A stretch of 64,000 bases of DNA from Kutzneria sp044547355 (GTDB lineage: Bacteria > Actinomycetota > Actinomycetes > Mycobacteriales > Pseudonocardiaceae): assembly GCF_044547355.1 (NCBI RefSeq), contig NZ_JBIUAG010000012.1:62001-126000 (forward strand), written 5' to 3'. Below, piece after piece: positions 59,393-64,000 of the stretch. Within the stretch, counting starts at the first letter, position 1. The number at the start of each line of letters is the position of its first letter. The notes below the pieces were generated by a model. That model did no database searches. It was not told the origin of the DNA and worked only from the letters and a program-made list of their open reading frames with translations. The translations under genes were made by a program, and so were the position numbers.

Positions 59393-59417
59393 GTAGTTAG
59401 CATACCTCACTAACTAC
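59393..59417. promoter_or_regulatory. MarR operator dyad with leaderless promoter
   Basis: GTAGTTAG at 59393-59400 pairs with CTAACTAC at 59410-59417 around 9 bp. The minus-strand -10 TATGCT (59404-59399) is inside it. Half-sites follow GTnGTTAG / CTAACnAC, the same pattern as the dyad at 36934-36959 before another MFS gene. The right arm overlaps the stop codon of the NCS2 permease gene. Confidence 0.6.
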
Positions 59418-60861
59418 CGGCCAGGGCCGACTCGATCGGCCCGACCGCGAAATACGCGACGAAGGCCACAGCCACCACCCACATCAGCGGGTGCACCTTG
59501 CGGCCGCCGCCGGTGGCCACGGCCAGCAGCACGTAGCTGATGAAGCCGGCACCGATGCCGTTGGCGATGGAGTACGTGAACGGCATCACCACGATGGTCA
59601 GGAAGGCCGGCAGCGCGATCCGGAAGTCGGTGAAGTCGATGCCGCTGGCCTGCCGGATCATCAGCGCGCCGACGATCACCAGCGCCGGCGCGGCCGCCTC
59701 CACCGGCACCACCTGGTACAGCGGCGTGAGGAACATCGCCAGCAGGAACAGCACGCCGGTGACGATGTTGGCCAGGCCGGTGCGGGCCCCCTCGGCGATG
59801 CCCGAGGCCGACTCCACGAACACCGTGTTCGAGCTGGCCGAGCCGAAGCCGCCGGCCGCGCCGGCCAGGCCCTCCACGAACAGCGCCCGGCCCACCTTGG
59901 GCAGCTGGCCGTCCTCCCGCAGCAGGCCGGCCTCCTTGCCCAGGCCGGTCATCGTGCCCATGGCGTCGAAGAAGTCGGCCAGCACCAGCGTGAACACCAG
60001 CAGCAGCACGGTGATCGCCGGCAGCCGGGTCCACGCGCCGAACGAGACGTGGCCGACCAGCGAGAGATCGGGCAGGCCGAAGACCTGCTGCGGCAGCGCC
60101 GGGTAGCCCAGGTCCCAGCCCAGCGGGTTGGTGCCGTTGGACGGGCCGGCGTGGAAGATCGCCTCCACCACGATGGCCAGCACCGTCGAGGACAGCACGC
60201 CGATCAGGATCGCGCCGCGGACCTTGCGGGCCACCAGGATGCCGGTCAGCACCAGGCCGATCACGAACACGAACGTCGGCCAGGACGCGATCGAGCCGTT
60301 GATGCCCAGGCCCACCGGCACGGTGGTGTGGGCGGCGTCCGGCAGCCGGCGCACGAAGCCGGCGTCGACCAGGCCGATCAGCGCGATGAACAGGCCGATG
60401 CCGACCGCGATGGCCGACTTCAGCGCGGCCGGCACCGCGTTGAACACCGCCGTGCGGAAGCCGGTGAACACCAGCAGCACGATGATCAGGCCCTCGACCA
60501 CGACCAGACCCATCGCCTCGGGCCAGGTCACCTGCGGGGCGATGGTCACCGCCACCAGGCTGTTCAGGCCGAGGCCGGTGGCCAGCGCGAACGGGTAGTT
60601 GGCCAGCAGGCCCATCAGGATGGTCATCACGCCCGCGACCAGCGCGGTGACCGCCGCCACCTGCGGCACCGACAGGATGTTGCCCAGCACGTCCTTGTGC
60701 GCGCCCGGGTCGCTCGCCGAGAAGCTGCCGATGATCAGCGGATTGAGCACCACGATGTAGGCCATCGCGACGAACGTGACCACCCCGCCGCGGACTTCCC
60801 GCCCGATCGACGAGTCCCGTTCGCTGATCTTGAAGAACCGGTCCAGCGCTGCTGCCCTCAT
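59410..60861 (-). CDS. NCS2-family purine permease (AzgA/PbuG-like)
   Basis: A 483-residue transporter with about 12-14 helices. The N-terminus LDRFFKISERDSSIGREVRGGVVTFVAMAYIVVLNPLIIG is diagnostic of the AzgA-like guanine/hypoxanthine group. Further signatures are ATGLGLNSLVAVTIAPQVTWPEAMG near 95, FVTLVLADFFDAMGTMTGLGKEAGLL-type sequence near 295 and ASSNTVFVESASGIAEGARTGL near 345. ATG at 60861 is 20 bp from the divergent DUF2530 gene start. It probably imports hypoxanthine, guanine or adenine; the exact base is not predictable. Confidence 0.9.
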   Translation of the reverse strand: MRAAALDRFFKISERDSSIGREVRGGVVTFVAMAYIVVLNPLIIGSFSASDPGAHKDVLGNILSVPQVAAVTALVAGVMTILMGLLANYPFALATGLGLNSLVAVTIAPQVTWPEAMGLVVVEGLIIVLLVFTGFRTAVFNAVPAALKSAIAVGIGLFIALIGLVDAGFVRRLPDAAHTTVPVGLGINGSIASWPTFVFVIGLVLTGILVARKVRGAILIGVLSSTVLAIVVEAIFHAGPSNGTNPLGWDLGYPALPQQVFGLPDLSLVGHVSFGAWTRLPAITVLLLVFTLVLADFFDAMGTMTGLGKEAGLLREDGQLPKVGRALFVEGLAGAAGGFGSASSNTVFVESASGIAEGARTGLANIVTGVLFLLAMFLTPLYQVVPVEAAAPALVIVGALMIRQASGIDFTDFRIALPAFLTIVVMPFTYSIANGIGAGFISYVLLAVATGGGRKVHPLMWVVAVAFVAYFAVGPIESALAGS

Positions 60862-60868
60862 GGCGCGG

Positions 60869-60881
60869 TAGCCTGCCTGAC
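60869..60881 (+). promoter_or_regulatory. -10 element for leaderless DUF2530 transcript
   Basis: TAGCCT at 60869-60874 is followed by 7 nt and GTG at 60882. It lies inside the 20-bp gap between the divergent NCS2 and DUF2530 starts. Confidence 0.45.
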
Positions 60882-61163
60882 GTGGCCGAGATGTCCAAAG
60901 AGGAGCACGGTAACGACCTGGTTACCGGCCCCACCCCGCCGCCGCTGCCGCGGTCCCTGACCGATCCGGTGCCGGTGGTGGTCGTCGGCACCCTCGCCTT
61001 CCTCGTGGCGTTCGTCGTGATGCTCCTGGCCGGCGCCCCGCCCCTGTGGACCTGGTCCTGCCTCGCCGGCTTCGGCCTGGGCTTTCTCGGCTACGGCGTG
61101 TTCCGCTGGCAGCGCTCCGCCGCCCGCCGGGGCTCCCGCACCGCCCAGGAGGGCCTGCTGTAG
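60882..61163 (+). CDS. DUF2530-type small membrane protein
   Basis: A 93-residue protein with two transmembrane helices, PVVVVGTLAFLVAFVVMLLAG near 30 and WTWSCLAGFGLGFLGYGVF near 57, after a proline-rich N-terminus and before a basic tail (RWQRSAARRGSR). This is the DUF2530 layout of actinobacteria, with no known function. GTG at 60882 is supported by a leaderless-type -10; ATG at 60891 is an alternative. The 267 bp after it hold no supported gene. Confidence 0.7.
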   Translation: MAEMSKEEHGNDLVTGPTPPPLPRSLTDPVPVVVVGTLAFLVAFVVMLLAGAPPLWTWSCLAGFGLGFLGYGVFRWQRSAARRGSRTAQEGLL

Positions 61164-61430
61164 ACAGGCGCGATTTCGACGGTTTCGAGCCGCCCCGGCT
61201 CCGCGATCACCTCGTACCCGCAACCCGGCCATCGCGAACCTCGATGGCCAGCACGGGCCCGCAGCTGCCCGTTCGGCGCGACTGACCAGCGCACGACCGA
61301 CTTTGCCGAAACCCCCACCCATCCCGGGGGGCGACCCCGCTCCAGTCTATCGGGCGAAGGCCGTCCCCGAGGCCCGGCAAGATCCACATGTGGACAGGTT
61401 CAACCCTGTGGACAACCGAATAGGCGCTGG

Positions 61431-64000
61431 TCAGGACAGGTAGGTCGCCGCGGTCGGGTCGTCGAGGAGTGCCGCCAGCAAATGCCGGTCGTGCCAGCGG
61501 TCGACGGCCCAGGCGAGGGCCCGCGAAAGCCCGGCGGGGGTGTCCTCGGCGTGCACGACGCCGTCCTCCGTGACCCACCAGGCGACGCGGTACCGGGTGT
61601 CGCCGCGCCGGACGGAGAGCTCGTCGTAGACGACCACCAGGCCGTCGGGCACAGGTCGGTCGAGCAGCTCGCTGGCAGCGACCACGGCCCCCAGGTCGGA
61701 CCAGCTGACCGGCTGGCCGTCGCCGATGAGGGCGTCGGCGTCGACCTCGTCGGCGGCCAGCGGCAGGTCGAGCAGCTCGGCCAACGGCTCGGCGTCATCG
61801 GGATCGGCCGCGACGACCTGGTCCGGCGTGAACGCGGCCAGCAGCCAGGGCGAATCGAGCACGACGACCTGCTCACCGGACACGGAAGCGCCGCTCAGCG
61901 CCCGAACCCGCTCATCGAGCTCGACGTCGCCGGCGTCGACAGCGCCGGAGCGAACGGCCTCGGCCAGCACGCCATGGGCCCGCATCGCGACACCCGGCGG
62001 GACGGCCCGTTCCGCATCACCCAAGCGCTGCAACACATCCGTCACGTCAGCGGCGTCGGCGACCACCAGCGAGGAGCGAACACCAATGGCAGCCAACAGA
62101 TCCGTGCGCACGCCGACATCGGGGATCGGGTCGTAGACGCCGGCCAGAGCCTCGGCGTCGGGCAGTCGCCACGACCGAGGCGGCGCGCCGGCCAGCCGCG
62201 CGTGTCGGGCCAGCCACCACGAGGTGTAGCCGCCGGGGCGCAGAATCGCCTGCCACGTCTCGGGTTCCGCCGCCAGCAGCCGCAGCGCGGCCGGCCACTT
62301 GTCATCGGCGACCAGATCGAGGTCGCGGACGCCGGCGAACGTGGACGGCGGGTCGAGGTCGCCGTCCACAGCGGCCCACCACGCCTCCTCGTCGGCCAGC
62401 TCGTGATCGGGACCGCCGGGCGAGTCGTCGAAGACGACCACGAACGAATCGATCACGCCGACCGCGGCCAGCACGTCCGGCGTCCACCGCGAGGCCAGGT
62501 CCTCGGCGAGCACGCCCAACGGCGCGTCCTTGCCGATCACGTCGTCGGCGAACACCTCGCGCAGCGGGCTCGACGGCAGGATCAGCTCGTCGGCGTGCCG
62601 GAACTCGCCGTCGGCGTCGGGCAGCGCCAGGGTGCCCAGCCACGGCCGCTCGCCCCGCCGCGCCCCGGTCGATTCCGTCAGCCACAGCACGAAATCCACC
62701 AGCGACGTGGTGTCCACACCGGACTCGGCGTCGTCCATGCTCCGCTCGACCGCGGCCTGCATGGCGTCCAGCAGATCCGCCGGCCCGGCCGAGCGTGCGC
62801 CCAGCCGCTCCAACAACCGGTGCACGGCGTCAGGATGCGCGACCCGCAGCCCGGTGACGTCCATTGTGGACAGCTCGGCCAGCGTCTCCTGGTCGAAGTC
62901 CGGCAGCAACACGTCCCGCGGACCGGTGACAGTACGGCCGTCGATCAGCGGAACCGGCAGGCCGCCGAGCTCCTCGCGGGCGGTGGAATCCTGCTCCGCA
63001 ACGGGATCGAGCGCCGCGTACAGCCGGGCCCACCACGCCGGGTCACGGTCCTGGCCGGAGACGATCGCCGCGACCTCGGACAACCGCAGCCGCGGAACCT
63101 CAAGCGCGGCAAGCTGTCGGGTGTGGGCGGTGCCGGACAGCTCGGCCTTGGCCAGGCCGTCCACGATGTCGGCGAGCATGTCCGCCAACGCCGGGGCCAG
63201 CACGTCCAGCACGCGCGACCGGGCCGGCGCACCGAACCCGCCTTCCTGCAACGGAAGCCACACCGAGGTGCGCAGCTCGGAGGTCACCAGCGCCCGCAGC
63301 TGACCATCCACTTCGGACTTGGGGAAGTCCGGCAGCGGCACCAGCAGCGTCCGCTGTTCCGGTCGCACCGCCAGAACCAGGTCGGGATACGCCCTCGCCG
63401 CGGCGGCCAGCACCGCGTCGGTGGCGGCGCCCGGCATCAGCCGCCGGCGGGAGGCCTCGACCGGAATCGTGGCCAACAGCCGTGCCGGCAGGGAAAGTCG
63501 CTCATCGGTCGGCGTCGGTGCGTGCAGCACGTCCTCGTCCAGCGGACGCGGCACGCCCTCGTCGTCGATCGGCACGGCCCAGCACACGGAGAACTCCGTC
63601 CGCTGCCGCGCCTCGACACCAAGCCGCTCAATCACGGCCGCGTCCAGCACGCCGGAGGCACGCCGCAGCAGCCACCGGACCCGGCCGGTCGGGCCGTGCA
63701 GGACGACCGTGCCGTCCTCGTTGTCCTCACGCCACCACGTGTGCTCGCCGACCTCGACGCGGCTCAGCCCGGGCAGGGCGAGCAGCAGATCCGGGGTCTC
63801 CGCGGCACATTCGGCCAGCAGCTCGGCCGCGTCGACCTCCGGGCGCAGCGGCAGCCGCACCTCGGTGTCGAAGCCTTCGGGCACCGGCGGCTCCTCGTCC
63901 GGCACCGGCCACGCCAGCCGCAGCACCGGCACCGCGCCGTCCCGCTCGGCCACCTCGGGCAGATCGCCGACCAGCTCCCGGGTGCGCGCGGCGGAGAACG
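61431..64000 (-). CDS. Sacsin-like (N-terminal GHKL ATPase type) large protein, 5' end outside the window
   Basis: The last 856 residues of a protein whose frame stays open to the window edge at 64000. It resembles actinobacterial sacsin N-terminal ATPase-like domain proteins, usually about 950-1050 residues, whose GHKL ATP-binding domain would lie in the missing part. The visible part is acidic and leucine-rich with no membrane segments: FDTEVRLPLRPEVDAAELL, WLLRRASGVLDAAVIERLG, and a C-terminal VYDELSVRRGDTRYRVAWWVTEDGVVHAEDTPAGLSRALAWAVDRWHDRHLLAALL-type stretch. Function is unknown; a chaperone-like role is suggested only by the family. An internal GTG at 63953 is not the true start. Confidence 0.75.
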   Translation of the reverse strand, partial: FSAARTRELVGDLPEVAERDGAVPVLRLAWPVPDEEPPVPEGFDTEVRLPLRPEVDAAELLAECAAETPDLLLALPGLSRVEVGEHTWWREDNEDGTVVLHGPTGRVRWLLRRASGVLDAAVIERLGVEARQRTEFSVCWAVPIDDEGVPRPLDEDVLHAPTPTDERLSLPARLLATIPVEASRRRLMPGAATDAVLAAAARAYPDLVLAVRPEQRTLLVPLPDFPKSEVDGQLRALVTSELRTSVWLPLQEGGFGAPARSRVLDVLAPALADMLADIVDGLAKAELSGTAHTRQLAALEVPRLRLSEVAAIVSGQDRDPAWWARLYAALDPVAEQDSTAREELGGLPVPLIDGRTVTGPRDVLLPDFDQETLAELSTMDVTGLRVAHPDAVHRLLERLGARSAGPADLLDAMQAAVERSMDDAESGVDTTSLVDFVLWLTESTGARRGERPWLGTLALPDADGEFRHADELILPSSPLREVFADDVIGKDAPLGVLAEDLASRWTPDVLAAVGVIDSFVVVFDDSPGGPDHELADEEAWWAAVDGDLDPPSTFAGVRDLDLVADDKWPAALRLLAAEPETWQAILRPGGYTSWWLARHARLAGAPPRSWRLPDAEALAGVYDPIPDVGVRTDLLAAIGVRSSLVVADAADVTDVLQRLGDAERAVPPGVAMRAHGVLAEAVRSGAVDAGDVELDERVRALSGASVSGEQVVVLDSPWLLAAFTPDQVVAADPDDAEPLAELLDLPLAADEVDADALIGDGQPVSWSDLGAVVAASELLDRPVPDGLVVVYDELSVRRGDTRYRVAWWVTEDGVVHAEDTPAGLSRALAWAVDRWHDRHLLAALLDDPTAATYLS

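Noticed and set aside
61164..61430. Possible genes between the DUF2530 and sacsin-like genes
   Set aside because: Frames here are short, lack ribosome sites and only extend shadows of the sacsin-like gene; no feature is called.

Overview
The window is chromosomal DNA from a high-GC actinobacterium, most likely of the Pseudonocardiaceae. Evidence: very strong GC bias at third codon positions, frequent GTG and TTG starts, GTGA and ATGA stop/start overlaps, many leaderless promoters, a mycothiol-dependent formaldehyde dehydrogenase, the cell-division protein SepH, and a serC / sepH / DUF2537 / TrmH neighbourhood like the one in mycobacteria and their relatives. The genus cannot be fixed from the sequence alone. 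No tRNA, rRNA, CRISPR array, insertion sequence or prophage was seen.

Layout. 0.4-6.3 kb: mscR-type dehydrogenase, a double gamma-glutamylcyclotransferase-fold protein, a secreted DUF4232 protein, an alpha/beta hydrolase lacking its nucleophile serine, a VanZ-RDD membrane protein and a PRC-barrel/DUF2382 stress protein. 6.4-11.1 kb: an unknown gene, then a compact operon of two WXG100-sized helical proteins, a soluble FtsK/EccC-like ATPase and a third helical protein. This is the best candidate here for an undescribed system. 11.2-19.4 kb: an NADP-dependent oxidoreductase, a degenerate deaminase-like amidohydrolase, an ether-lipid-type FAD oxidase divergent from a tetR-glpD pair, a probably frameshifted small membrane gene and an ABC-2 exporter. 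19.4-29.3 kb: photolyase, citrate synthase gltA, sugar kinase, a TetR/acyl-CoA dehydrogenase pair, amidohydrolase, aldose epimerase and an arginase-family enzyme. 29.4-37.7 kb: a 2057-residue secreted RHS/YD-repeat protein with two PA14 domains, an MFS exporter and pdxH. 38.1-42.7 kb: an eleven-copy 19-bp tandem repeat, then the urease operon ureABCFGD (minus strand, no ureE). 42.8-54.5 kb: second citrate synthase, TPR protein, serC, sepH, a heterodimeric ABC exporter, DUF2537 and TrmH proteins, and a GCS2-type ligase. 54.5-61.2 kb: superoxide dismutase, OhrR with a divergent esterase, a FetB-like permease with an iron box at its 3' end, an MFS/MarR pair, a purine-type permease and a DUF2530 protein. 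61.4-64.0 kb: the 3' part of a large sacsin-like ATPase, cut by the window edge.

How the genes fit together. Several units look like self-contained regulatory pairs whose operators overlap the promoters: TetR with FAD oxidase/GlpD, TetR with acyl-CoA dehydrogenase, OhrR with esterase, MarR with MFS. Two MFS loci 22 kb apart carry near-identical dyads and may share the MarR regulator. Perfect long hairpins of four recurrent sequence families sit at gene ends throughout the window and act as terminators, repeats, or both.
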